From Ahaetulla prasina (lineage: Eukaryota > Chordata > Lepidosauria > Squamata > Colubridae): DNA of 64,000 nt. Position 1 is the first letter of the stretch; every line of letters starts with the position of its first letter. Location: the NCBI RefSeq assembly GCF_028640845.1, contig NC_080542.1, positions 149,941,358 to 150,005,357 on the forward strand, read 5' to 3'. This document shows positions 29,346 to 42,653 of the stretch, one piece after another. The notes below the pieces were generated by a model that made no database searches, had not been told where the DNA came from, and saw only the letters and a list, made by a program, of their open reading frames with translations. The position numbers were made by a program, and so were the translations under genes.

Positions 29346-32300
29346 ATGGGCTCCATTCTCAGCCGGTTCAAGAATGGGAAAGCAGGTAACTGGACCCTCT
29401 GGGGTGGGAGTATTTTGGGTGGGTGGGGGTGCATGTGGGGTTTGCAGTGGGTCAGGGGTGCTTTCTCCAAGCTGAGGATGATAGGTGGTGGAGTCTGGGC
29501 CATGGCGGTTGGCCATGATGGGTGGTGGAGTCTGGGGCAAGGGGGTTTGCTGGATTAAAGGAGGACGCTGCCTTTTGAGAAGGTCTGAGTTTGATAGTGT
29601 AGAGTTGAACAGGGTTAAGTTGGGTTGAGCTGAATAGAATTGCGTTGAGTGGAGTTGAGCTGTGTTGGGTTGGGTAGAGTTCAGCAGGATTGAGTTGGGT
29701 AGAATGGAATGGGTAGAATAGAGTTGAATTGAGTAGGGTTGAGTTGAGCAGGTAATAGTTTTTTTGAGTAAGGTTGAATTGCATTGATTAGGGTTGAGTT
29801 GAGTTGGATAGAGTAGGAATGGTTAGAGTAAGGTTGGGTAGAGTAGGATTCAGTTGAGTGGAATAGGATATGTTAAGTTGGGTAGAAAGAGTACATCTGA
29901 GTTGAGTAAGGTTGAATTGCATTGATTAGGGTAGGGTTGAGTTGGATAGAGTAGGGTTGGGTTGACTTATCCTGGGGTAGATTTATTAGGATTGAGTTGG
30001 GTAAAGAAAGATTGGGTAGAGTAGGGCTGGATAGAGTCGGTATTAGTTGCATTGAGTAGGCTTGGGTGGGCTTGAGTTGGAAGGCCTGACTGCCTTTGTG
30101 TAACTGCACAATGGATGTGAGAAACGCTCGCCATTCCTATCAGGAGACCAAATCGGGAATGGAACGGAAACCAAGTTCATAATCATTGTCAAAGCTGGTT
30201 GATGGTCCCGTTGCAGCTGTCAGACCTGGAAGCCATCTTTCTACCTTGGTGCCTTCAGGCTCCAGGCCTGGCAGGAGCCTCCTGTGGGGCGTTGGGAGGG
30301 GGGCTAGGACAGAGTGGAGAAGACCCTTAGCCAAAACCCAATTCCTTCTAGGAAGTCAAGGCCAAGGGGCCCTGCAGCTGTGCGGAGGAGAAGGCGAAGA
30401 GATCTTCCGTTCCGGACTGGACCTGATTGGACGGGTGGGGGAGGGGTGGGAAAGATTCCGGGTCTCCCAGCTGTGCTCTGAGGAACTTCAAGCCTCGGAG
30501 TTTCCTTTCCTTGGGGCTGTTACTTGGAACCCTGACAGCAGCCTGTTGCACAGAGTTCATTCTTGGAGTGTAAATGATGGTTTGTTGCAAAGACACCCAC
30601 AACAACCCACACCTCGGGGTGTGTCTATAGAGGGGGATGGAACTCAATTCCCAGAGTTCTTTGCACTAGCAAGCTGACCATCTGGAGGGTGTCAGAGCTG
30701 GGGGAGGCTGGCTTAATGTGTGGCCAACCCTGGCTGATGGTGGCTTAGTTAGTAGATCAGGGTTTCTTAACTTTCTCGGGTGAAAAATTGGGTGGTTGGG
30801 TTGTTGTGGAGGAAAATAGGAGAATAAAGGAATATTATATGCCTGTTTGCTTCCTTTAATTACTTAGAAAAATAAGAAATCAGGATTTTAAAAAGTCTAA
30901 TCACTTTAATAACATAAATTAATATCCAGCCATCTCTCTCTCTTCCTTCCTTCCATCCATCCATCCCTCTGTCCGTTTATCCATCCGTTTCTTTCTATTT
31001 ACCTGCACCCATCACAAATAGCATCTGAATTGTGAACACGGGGATGCCACAACCTGTGAGTAAGGGTGAAAAAGAGTTCCTTTTTGTCAGGCCCATTGCA
31101 GTCTTGGTCACTAAAGGAACAGTCGTAAGTCGAGGCTTGTATCACTTTTTCCAAGAGTCATAGGAAAAATCTCCCAAATTTATTTATTTCTATCTTTCTT
31201 TCTTTCTTTTTCTTCCTTTTTCTTCTTCATCTTCGTTCTCTTTTCCTCCTCTTCCTCCTCCTCCCCCTCCTTTCTTATCCTCCTTTTTCATTTGTTTCTT
31301 TTCTTTTCTTTCTTTCTTTCTCTTTCTCCTTTTGGTTTGTTCCCTTCCTTCTTCCTTTTGTCTTTTTTTCTCTTTTCTTTTTACCATTCTTCTCCCTTTA
31401 TTCTTTCTCTTTTCTCTTTTCCTCTTTTTCATTTCCCCCTTTCTTCTACTTTCCTTCCTTCCTTCCTTTCTCTTTCACTTCTCCTTCTCTTCCTCCACCT
31501 CCTCCGCACCTCCTTTCTTCTCCTCCTTTTTCATTTTCTTTCTTACTTTTCTTTCCTTCCTTCTTTCTTTCTTTCTCTCTCTCTCTTTCTTTCTTTCTTT
31601 CCTACCTGCATCTATTTCTGTATTTCCTCCATCCCTCCCTCCCTTTCCAGCTGGCCGAAAGAGATCTGGAGGCAAGACAGCTAATCAAGATTCAGGCCAA
31701 CATCACCGAAGACGAGGACAACGAAGAATTTATCAAAGCCATCACGGTGAGTGTTTGAGGGCAGCAGCCGTCCCTCCTCTGCTGTGGTGGAAGGTGGCCT
31801 GGATTCCCGGGAGGGGAGGAAAGGAGGGAGGGAGGGAGGGGCTGAGTTTCAGAGGACGGAGAGAGCGGCAAGTTTTGAGAGTTTGGTTGAGAGGGAGAAA
31901 ATTCACAAGGCTCCTTCCAGGCGCTTCCCAGAGTATATCCCTAGTCAATCTTATACAGGCAATCCTCGACTTATGACAGTTCAGTTAGTGACCGTCCCAA
32001 GTTTGAATAGCACAGAAGAAAGGGACGACCGAAGCAGCATTCTCGCAGTCAGGAGATCAAAATTCGGATCCTTGGAAGCTGACTCGTATTTATGACAGTC
32101 GCAGTATCCCCGGGGGGGGAGGGGTCACGTGATCCCCCTTTTGCGACCTTCTGACCAGCAAAGTGAAGGCGGACGCAGGAGTCGCTTAAGAACCGTGTAA
32201 CTAACTTAACGACTGCAGGGATTCACTTAACAAGCCTGGCAAGGAAGGTTGTAAAATGGGACAAAACTCACTTAACAAACGTCTCACTTAGTGACAAGAA

Positions 32301-35300
32301 TTTAGGAGTCAGTTGCGGTCATATGTCAACCACTAACTATAGAAAAGGTTGGAAATGAATAGAAATGAATAGAATAGAATAGAATACATTACAATATTAA
32401 ATATATTATATTGTATTATTATTATATTGTATTAAGGTGGCTCAGGGGCTAAGACGTTGAGCTTGTCGATTGAGAGGTCGGCAGCTCGGCGGTTCGAATC
32501 CCCAGTGCTGCTGTGTAACGGGGTGAGCTCCCGTGACTTGTCCCAGCTTCTGCCAACCTAGCAGTTTCGAAAGCATGTAAAAAATGCAAGTAGAAAAAAT
32601 AGGGACCACCTTTGGTGGGAAGGGAACAGCGTTCCGTGCGCCTTTGGCGTTGAGTCATGCCGGCCACATGACCACGGAGACGTCTTCGGACAGCGCTGGC
32701 TCTTCGGCTTTGAAACGGAGATGAGCACCGCCCCCTAGAGTCGGGAACGACTAGCACCTATGTGCGAGGGGAACCTTTACCTTTATCTTATTGAACTATT
32801 CTAATATACAATAGTACTATAGTACAGTACAGTACAGCAGAGTATATTTATTATATTTTATGTTGTTACATATTATATAATATAGATGAAACACCGGAGA
32901 AGACGCCTAGAGAGCACCTGGAGGTCCAGTCGTTCCGAAGCTGATCGGACACTAGTTAGGTCCTATTCTAGGACCTACCTAGTGGCAATGAGGGAGGCGA
33001 GGCGTTCCTACGCCTCCACCCTCATTGCATCGGCAGATAACCGCCCGACCGCCCTGTTTCGGGTGACCCGCTCCCTCCTTCACCAGGAGGTGCGGGATGA
33101 CCCTTTGCAGGGACGAGCCGAGGAGTTTAGTGGTTATCTATATGATAAAATCGCTCAGCTCCGGGACGGTCTGGACCGAAATTGGGATGATCCAAGCGAG
33201 GGAGAGGAGGCACGTCTTGTCGAGTCTGTTTGGGATGAGTTTGACCCTGTGGCTCCCGAGGACGTGGACAGGCTGTTGGGGAGGCTTCACGCCACGACAT
33301 GTTTACTGGATCCGTGCCCTTCCTGGATGGTACTGGCCACTCAGGAGGTGACACGAGGCTGGCTCCAGAGGATTATCAACACTTCTTTGTTGGAAGGGGT
33401 TTTCCCTGCCGCCTTGAAAGAGGCGGTGGTGAAACCCCTCCTTAAGAAGCCCTCCCTGGACCCAGCTATTTTGGGTAATTATCGTCCAGTCTCCAACCTT
33501 CGCTTTGTTGCGAAGGTTGTAGAGAGTGCTGTGGCGCAACAGCTACCCCAATACCTGGATGAAGATGTCTATCTAGACCCGTTCCAGTCCGGCTTCCAAC
33601 CCGGATACAGCACAGAGACAGCTTTGGTCGCATTGGTGGATGATCTCTGGAGGGCCAGGGACAGGGGGTACTCCTCTGCCCTGGTCCTATTATTTATTTA
33701 TTTATTTATTTATTTATTATTTAAATTTGTATACCGCCCTTCTCCCGAAAGACTCAGGGTGGTTCACAGCCAAGTAAAAATACATAATACACTATAAATA
33801 CAATTAAAATACTATTAAAAAACTTATTAAATTGGCCAGAATTAAAATTTAGAAATAAAACCCATTAAAAACCCATAAACTTAAAAAACTAACCCAGTCC
33901 AGCGCAGATGAATAAGTGAGTTTTAAGCTCACGGCGAAAGGTTCGGAGGTCGGAAGTTGACGGAGTCCTGGGGGGAGTTCGTTCCAGAGGGCGGGAGCCC
34001 CCACAGAGAAGGACCTTTCCCTGGGCGTCGCCAGACGACACTGTCGCGCCGACGGCACCCTGAGGAGTCCCTCTCTGTGAGAGCGCACGGGTCGGTGGGA
34101 GGTATTCGGTAGCAGTAGGCGGTCCCGTAAATAGCCCGGCCCTATGCCATGGAGCGCTTTGAAGACGTTCACCAGAACCTTGAAGCGCACCCGGAAGGCC
34201 ACAGGTAGCCAGTGCAGCCTGCGCAGGATAGGTGTCACTCGGGAGCCACGAGGGGCTCCCTCTATCACCCGCGCAGCTGCATTCTGGACTAACTGTAGCC
34301 TCCGGATGCCCCTCAAGGGGAGCCCCATGTAGAGAGCATTGCAGTAGTCCAGACGAGACGTCACAAGGGCGTGAGTGACTGTGCACAAGGCATCCCGGTC
34401 TAGAAAGGGGCGCAACTGGCGCACCAGGCGAACCTGGTGGAAGGCTCTCCTGGAGACGGCCGTCAAGTGGTCTTCAAAAGACAGCCGTTCATCCAGGAGA
34501 ACGCCCAAATTGCGTACCCTCTCCATCGGGGCCAATGACTCGCTCCCGACAGTCAGCCGTGGACTCAGCTGACTGTACCGGGATGCCGGCATCCACAGCC
34601 ACTCCGTCTTGGAGGGATTGAGCTTGAGCCTGTTTCTCCCCACCCAGACCCGTCGGGCCTCCAAACACCGGGACAGCACTTCGATAGCTTCATTGGGGTG
34701 GCCCGGTGTGGAAAAGTACAGCTGGGTGTCATCAGCGTACAGCTGGTACCTCACACCGAAGCCACTGATGATCTCACCCAGCGGCTTCATATAGATGTTG
34801 AACAGAAGGGGCGAAAGAATCGACCCCTGCGGCACCCCACAAGTGAGGCGCCGCGGGGTCGACCTCTGCCCCCCCGTCAACACCGTCTGCGGCCAGTCGG
34901 AGAGATAGGAGGAGAACCACCGATAAACGGTGCCTCCCACTCCCAATCCCTCCAACCGGCGCAGCAGGATACCATGGTCGATGGTATCGAAAGCCGCTGA
35001 GAGGTCTAATAGGACCAGGGCAGAGGAACAACCCCTATCCCTGGCCCTCCAGAGATCATCCACCAATGCGACCAAAGCCGTCTCAGTGCTGTAACCGGGC
35101 CGGAAGCCGGACTGGAACGGGTCCAGATAGACAGTTTCCTCCAGGTGCAAGGGAAACTGGTATGCCACCATACTCTCTACAATCTTCGCCGCGAAGCGAA
35201 GGTTGGAGACCGGACGATAATTACCTAAAACAGCCGGGTCCAGGGAAGGCTTCTTGAGGAGGGGCCTCACCACCGCCTCTTTCAAGGCGGCCGGAAAGAC

Positions 35301-38300
35301 TCCCTCCAACAAGGAAGCACTCGTAATCCCCTGGAGCCAGCCTCGTGTCACCTCCTGAGTGGCCAGCACCAGCCAGGAGGGGCACGGGTCCAGTAAACAC
35401 GTGGTGGAATTCAATCTACCCAGCAACCTGTCCATGTCCTCGGGAGTCACAGGGTCAAACTCATCCCAAACAACATCACCAAGACCGCCCTCAGATGCCC
35501 CGTCCGAATCGCCACAATTTTGGTCCAGGCCGTCCCTAAGCTGAACGATTTTATCGTATAGATAACCGTTAAACTCCTCAGCACGTCCCTGCAACGGGTC
35601 ATCCCGCTCCCCCTGGTGAAGGAGGGAGCGGGTCACCCGAAACAGGGCAGCTGGGCGGTTATCTGCCGACGCAATGAGGGAGGAGGCGTAGCAACGCCTC
35701 GCTTCCCTCAGTGCCACTAGGTAGGTCCTAGTATAGGATCTAACTAGTGTCCGATCAGCCTCTGAGCGGCTGGACCTCCAGGAACTCTCTAGGCGTCTTC
35801 TCCGGCATTTCATCCCCCTCAGCTCCTCGGAGAACCAAGGAGCCGGTTGGGATCTGCGCCGGGTCAGAGGCCGCAGAGGCACAACACGGTCTAAAGCCCC
35901 AGCCCGTTCCCAGGCTGCGGCTAGTTCCTCTGCCATGCCGTGAGCCAGACCCTCAGGGAATGGCCCAATCTCCCTCCGTCTCTGGGTCCATCAGGCGCCT
36001 GGGACGGTACCAACGTAGTGGTTCCGTCTCCCTGCGGTGTTGGGTAGCGGTCAGAAAGTCCAGGCGAAGGAGAGAGTGATCTGACCATGACAAAGGTTCT
36101 GTGACTATATCTCTCAAGTCCAGATCCTTCAGCCACTGACCAGAGATGAAAATCAGGTCCAGTGTGCCTCCCCCGATGTGAGTAGGGCCATCCACTACTT
36201 GGGTCAGGTCCAAGGCCGTCATGGAGGCCATGAACTCCCGAGCTACTGTCGATGAGGGGCCGGCAGATGGCAAGTTAAAGTCCCCCATGACTAAAAGTCT
36301 GGGGGTCTCCACTGCCACCCCGGCAAGCACCTCCAGAAGCTCGGGCAGGGCGGCTGTCACGCAGCAAGGAGCCAGGTACGCGACCAGCAAGCCCATCTGA
36401 CATCTATGACCCCACCTCACAAAGAGGGATTCACACCCGGCAATCTGAGGTACAGTGGTCTCCTTCGGCTCTAGACTCTCTTTAATAATAACCGCCACCT
36501 TCAGGTTTTGAAATCGTTTCAAGGTCAACAGCATATTAAGAGGTTGTATAATGTATTAGTAGAAATAGATTCAGAGACTGATTTGGTTAAGGATTGTATG
36601 ATTAAGTGGGCACAAAATTTTCAGCAACCAATAATGTTGGAAACTTGGGAAAGAATTTGGGTGAGGAATGTTAAATTTACACAAGCGCAAAATATGAGAG
36701 AAAATTTTTATAAGATGTTTTATAGATGGCATTTAGACCCCCAAAAATTGTCATGTATGTATCCTAATGTACAGGCTAAATGCTGGAGATGTGATTGTGA
36801 AGATGCTACTTATTATCATATATGGTGGACTTGCAAAAAAGTTAAAGCATTTTGGATTAAAGTATGGTGGATCATGCAGAATATTTTGAAAAATAAGATT
36901 AAGTTTACCACGCAGTTCTTTTTACTAGGAATAATTATGGATTGTACAGCTATAGAGACTAAATTGATTCTGAACTTAATAACAGCCGCAAGACTTTTGA
37001 TTGCTCAATATTGGAAGAAAGAAGAATTACCTACAATTGAAGAATGGACTCTTAAAGTATCAAATCTGGCAGAAATGGCAAAAATCTCTGCTTACTTGAA
37101 AGACTATACACAAGAAAAATATATTTTAGAATGGAAAATGTGGATTGATTATATTCAAAATAAGTATCAGATAAAAAAATATCAAATAGCATATGAGTAA
37201 ATTTAGGAAATAATTTGTATTAGATATATTTTTGAAGGAGAGGGGAATTGAGAGTGTGAATAAGCGTGGAGAGACTAGAGATTATAATTTAGGAATTATC
37301 TTAGATTATGATTGTTAGTTTTGATACCCTGCATTTTGTTCTGGGAAGTCGGGGTGGGGGTGGGGGTAAAGGGAAGGGAATTGGGGGTTGAGGTTAGTGA
37401 TGGAGTGATGGTTAATGTACAGGATTATTGAAGATGTATAAATATAATTAATGTAGGGTCGGGTCTGACCAGTTGCCATTTTAGAACGGTGGGGAGGGAA
37501 AAAAGAGAGAGTAGGAGGTAGGAAAGAGGAGAAGAGGAAGGAAGAGGGGTAGAAGAGGGAGAAGAGTGTAGGGTGGAGGGAGGAGAGGAGGTAGATAAGA
37601 GAAGGAGAGGAAGGTTTGGAAAGTAAAAGAAGGTAGAAGAGGGAAGAAGGTTAAAAAGGGGGGTGGTGACTGGGCAGGCCCGACTAATTGTATATAACTG
37701 TACATTGGATGAATTATTTGATAAGATTGTAAAAATAAAACTTTTTTATAAAAAAAAAAAAAAAAAAAATAACGGCCACCCCACCACCCCTACCCTGGGC
37801 CCTCGGCTGATGGAATGCACGGAAACCCGGTGGGCACATCTCGACCAGGGGCACGCCCCCTTCAGTGCCCAACCAGGTCTCCGTAACGCCTATAATATCC
37901 GCGGCACCCCCCTGAATCAGATCATGTATTAGGGGGGCCTTATTGGCCACGGACCGTGCGTTGCATAACATCAGACGAAGGCCCAGGCTCTGAGGGTCTT
38001 GACCATCCGGGGAATGGGAGAAGTCAGGGGGATCGGGGCACGCGATCGCCTGTATACATCGAACGCGTGACCCCCTAAACCGATGCGATCCCCCCCTTCC
38101 GCCATATCTGCCCCTCCCACTTACCGTGCAGATGGACTCACCCTCACACAAAGGAACACACTCCCCCCCCATAACCTCCGAACCCATTTGATAGTCGCCG
38201 CGAGCATGCGCTGGAACTGGTTTCTCTCCCGACGGGCTACCCCCATCACCCGCCCTAACCCTGCCACCCACCCCCAACCCAGACCCGTCGGTTTCCCTCC

Positions 38301-41300
38301 CCCCCTTAAAATTTCCATTAAAACTCCCACTTAAAAAACGGTTAAAACAATTAACTAAAAATCCCCTAAGCCTCCTAGATTTAGCATGCCAGCTCTCGGG
38401 GTTCCAAAACCCGTCCTCAAGGTGGGCCCTCGATAGTGAGGAGGGCCAGACCTGCGAGAGAGGGGAATCTCGCAGGGCAAGAAGGTCCGCAGTAGAAAAT
38501 CTTCGCATAATAAAGTTGTGGTGCGATTAGCAGCCCATCCAGCCGGTCCAGATGTCATTTCAGCAGAAGTTCCACGCCCAACAGTATAGGCCCTGGCTCC
38601 AAATAAGCTAGCCACTCTCCTCCAGTCCGAGCCAGTCCATTCGGCCTAGATGTTAAAAAGTTAGTATAGGCCTTGATGACAAAAGAGGATATGGACCAGA
38701 AACTCCATACCGGGCCATTCTGGTTCTCCAGGATTTGATCTTAATCTTAGTCTCAGTCTTAATGAGGGCCAGGATTTGATCTTAATCTTAGTCTCAGTCT
38801 TAATGAGGGCCACCACTACCACCATCTCGGAACAAACGGTAGAGGGTCTAAAAGAGGCCAGCCACGTCCCAACTCCCTCCTCTACGGGCTGGACCCTCCA
38901 GATAACCCATTAGACCCTCTACCTCTGCTTCTCCCACGTCCGATACTCTCCTCTCTGGCGTCGATGGAATAGCCCTCCGGCGCTGATGAAGACACCTACA
39001 GCCCCTGAAATGGGGGGGACGTCCACGGCCGCCGCTGCCCCCGAACCCGGAAGCCATGCCGCGACCGCTGCGACCACTGCCCAAACAGAGGGCCAAGGGA
39101 CACACCGAGGGAGCACCATGGGAGAGTATCCAGCCATCTCCTATCCGGCAACGCTATAAAGGCCCGCAGCTCCTGGAGGTGGGCCCGCAGCTCTTGGGAG
39201 GGCCTCTGCCGCCGCCGCCGCCAGACCCAAAAGCCATGCCATGCCGCGGCGGCCGCCCCAACAAGAGCCGAGGGCAGCACCGAAGGAAACAGCGTGGGGG
39301 GGCAACTATCCATCCATTCTCCGGCGCCGTTGAAAACCTTCAGGCTCCGGGGGAGGCCTCCGCTGCAGCCGCCGCCGCCACCAGGCCCAGGGGCCATGCC
39401 GTGGCCGCCGCGGCCGCAACCGCCGCCCTCAGAATGCCGAGGAAAACGCCGAGCCTACCGCACGTCCTGGACCCTCAATTCCGGCCAGCATCATCCCAGA
39501 CGCTGCCTAAGGTGTTCTCCCGGCAGGGTCCGGGACCAGAAGGTTTGAAAAAAACCACCTCCCGGTCCCGGCCCTAGGAAAGGCCGCCAACCGCTCCCCC
39601 GAAGATTTCTACCGCGCCATCTTGGCGCATGCTCAGAAGGTAATCTTGCCACCAGTATTAGACCTCTCAGCGGCTTTTTTTTTTTTTTTTTATTGAAAGA
39701 GTTTTAAAAAAACAAAAACATTTTTCCCCCTTTTTTCCCCCTCCCTCCCAAAAAAAAACAAAACACCCCCCTCCCTCCCCCACCCCCCGGCTTCCCGGGT
39801 CAATCACAAGGTAAAGTTATACATAAACCAAACATAGAATAAAATTTTCCCTTCCAATCCAAATAACCACATCCAAAGCTTTTCGTCTCCCAACCCCCTC
39901 CCCATTACATAAAATAACTTTCTAATTATTCAAAGGCAATCTGATATTTCTTAATCTGATATCTGTTTTGTAGATAATCAATCCATTTTTTCCATTCAAT
40001 TAAATATCTTTCCTGCGTATTGTCTTTTAAAACCGCTGAGATTTTAGCCATCTCAGCCAAATTAATAACTTTCAATATCCATTCTTCTATTGTAGGTATC
40101 TCTTCTTTCTTCCAGTATTGTCCAATCAACAGTCTTGCTGCTGTTATTAAGTTCAAAATCAATTTAGTCTCAATCCCTGTACAATCCATTATAATTCCCA
40201 AAAGGAAAAATTGTGGCAGGAACTTTATCTTCTTCTTCAGTACATTTTGAATAATCCACCAAATTCTTATCCAAAAGACCTTAATTTTCTTGCAGGTCCA
40301 CCAAATATGAAAATATGTAGCATCATCACAATCACACCTCCAACATTTCGCTTGGATATTAGGATACATACATGATAATTTTTTGGGATCTAAATGCCAT
40401 CTATAAAACATCTTATAAAAATTTTCCCTTAAATTCTGTGCTTGTGTAAACTTAACATTTCTAACCCAGATTTTCTCCCATGTTTCCAACATTATTGGTT
40501 CCTGAATATTCTGTGCCCATTTTATCATACAATCCTTTACCAAATCCTTTTCCGAATCTATTTCAAGCAACACATTATACAATCTCTTTATATGCTCCTG
40601 GGTCTGATTTCTAATTTGCTTTATTAAATTTTCCTCCCTTTGCATTATACCAATTTTTTGATCTTCTTTCCATCTAGCACTTATTTGCCCATATTGAAAC
40701 CAAGTATAATTCCTCCCTTCTTCATTTAATACCTGTAATGATTTTAATTGCAATCTACCTCCTTCAGCATACAAAAGTTCTTTATATGTAATCATTTCCT
40801 GTTTCTGTTCTATATTTATATTCTCTATTGCATGTCTAGGGCTCGCCCATATAGGAATCTTGTAATCTAATTTATAGGAATAACCCGCCAGTAACCCGCC
40901 TCCAACAGTCAGCCGCTCTCAGCGGCTTTTGATACCATCGACCATGGTATCCTGCTGCACCGGTTGGGGGGATTGGGAGTGGGAGGCACCGTGTACCGGT
41001 GGTTCTCCTCCTATCTCTCCGACCGGTCGCAGACGGTGTTGACAGGGGGGCAGAGGTCGACCGCGAGGTGCCTCACTTGTGGAGTGCCGCAGGGGTCGAT
41101 TCTCTCGCCCCTGCTGTTCAACATCTACATGAAGCCGTTGGGTGAGATCATCAGTGGCTTCGGGGTGAGATACCAGCAGTACGCTGATGACACTCAGCTG
41201 TACTTTTCCACCCCGGGCCACCCTAATGAAGTTGTTGAAGTGCTGTCCCGGTGTCTGGAAGCCGTACGGGTCTGGATGGGGAGAAACAGGCTCAAGCTTA

Positions 41301-42620
41301 ATCCCTCCAAGACGGAGTGGCTGTGGATGCCGGCATCCCGATTCAGTCAGCTGCAGCCGCGGCTGACTGTTGGAGGCGGGTTACTGGCCCCAAAGGATAG
41401 GGTGCGCAACTTAGGTGTCCTCCTGGATGATCGGCTATCGTTTGAAGATCATTTGACGGCCGTCTCCAGGAGGGCCTTCCACCAGGTGCGCCTGGTTCGG
41501 CAGTTGCACCCCTTCCTTGATCGGGATGCCTTGTGCACAGTCACTCATGCTCTCGTTACCTCTTGCTTGGATTATTGTAATGCTCTCTACATGGGGCTCC
41601 CCTTGAAGTGCACTCGGAGGCTTCAGCTAGTCCAGAATGCAGCTGCGCGGGTGATAGAGGGAGCTACGCGTAGCTCCCACGTAACACCGCTCCTGTGCAG
41701 ACTGCACTGGCTACCTGTGGCCTTTCGAGTGCACTTTAAAGTGTTGGTTATGACCTTTAAAGTGCTCCATGGCTTAGGGCCTGGGTACTTACGGGACCGC
41801 CTACTGTTACCACATGCCTCCCACCGACCCGTACGCTCTCACAGAGAGGGATTTCTCAGGGTGCCGTCCACCAAACAATGTCGGCTGGCGGCCCCCAGGG
41901 GAAGGGCCTTCTCTGTGGGGTCCCACATTCTGGAACGAGCTTCCCCCGGGTTTACGCCAAATACCTGACCTTCGGACATTCCGTCACGAACTGAAGACAC
42001 ATCTTTTCATTCGCGCAGGCTGGCTTGAACTGAATTTTATTAATTTTAAATTTTTATTAATTAATTTTAAATGGGGTTTTTTAGTCTAGTATATTTTAAC
42101 CTATCAGGCTAATTTTAAAATAAGTTTTTTAATCTGCATTTTAAATTGTATATTGTATTATCTGTTTTATTTTTTGCCTGTACACCGCCCTGAGTCCTTC
42201 GGGAGAAGGGCGGTATAAAAATCAAATAAATAAATAAAATAAATAAATAAATAAATAAATAAAATAGATAGGGAATAGCATCAGTGCTACAAGGGGATGG
42301 GGTTTGTGGGGGGGAGAGGAGGAGGAGGAGGAGGAGGAGGAGGGGGGAGGAGGAGGACTTGTGGGGGGTTTCTTGGTGCTCTCTGAGCTGGGTCTTCTTC
42401 TTGCAGACGTTTCATGACCCAACTAGGGAACATCATCAGTCCTAGAAGGGAATGGAGTCTGGGAGGAGGAGGAAGAGCAAGGGGAAGGGGAGGAGGAGGA
42501 GGAGGAAGAGGAGGAGGAAGACTGTGCATAGTGAGCATTTCCTTGCAGACATTTCTCAACCCAACTATGTAACATCATCAGTGTAAGTAGGGAGCTGGCT
42601 TGGGTTTCTGTTCATATATA

Positions 42621-42653
<33 letters not shown>

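Larger units (their letters stand above)
33693..39655 (-). mobile_element. L2 LINE B, near full length, inserted in L2 A
   Basis: On the minus strand: GC-rich 5' region (38640-39655), then a frame from 38508 with the apurinic endonuclease start ([21 protein letters not shown]), interrupted by an L1, resuming at 36487 ([22 protein letters not shown]). The reverse transcriptase runs 35936-33849 ([25 protein letters not shown], catalytic YADDTQLYF). Only one frameshift was seen, near 35946 in a CCC run. The 3' end is GAAGGGCGGTATACAAATT plus (ATAA)n. Net length is about 4.7 kb. Target repeat TATTA at 33688-33692 and 39656-39660. A young copy, as CpGs are plentiful in its 5' region. Confidence 0.9.

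Noticed and set aside
38848..39577. Several GC-rich frames as possible genes
   Set aside because: They lie in the L2 B 5' region, overlap on both strands and are proline/alanine/glycine-rich by composition.
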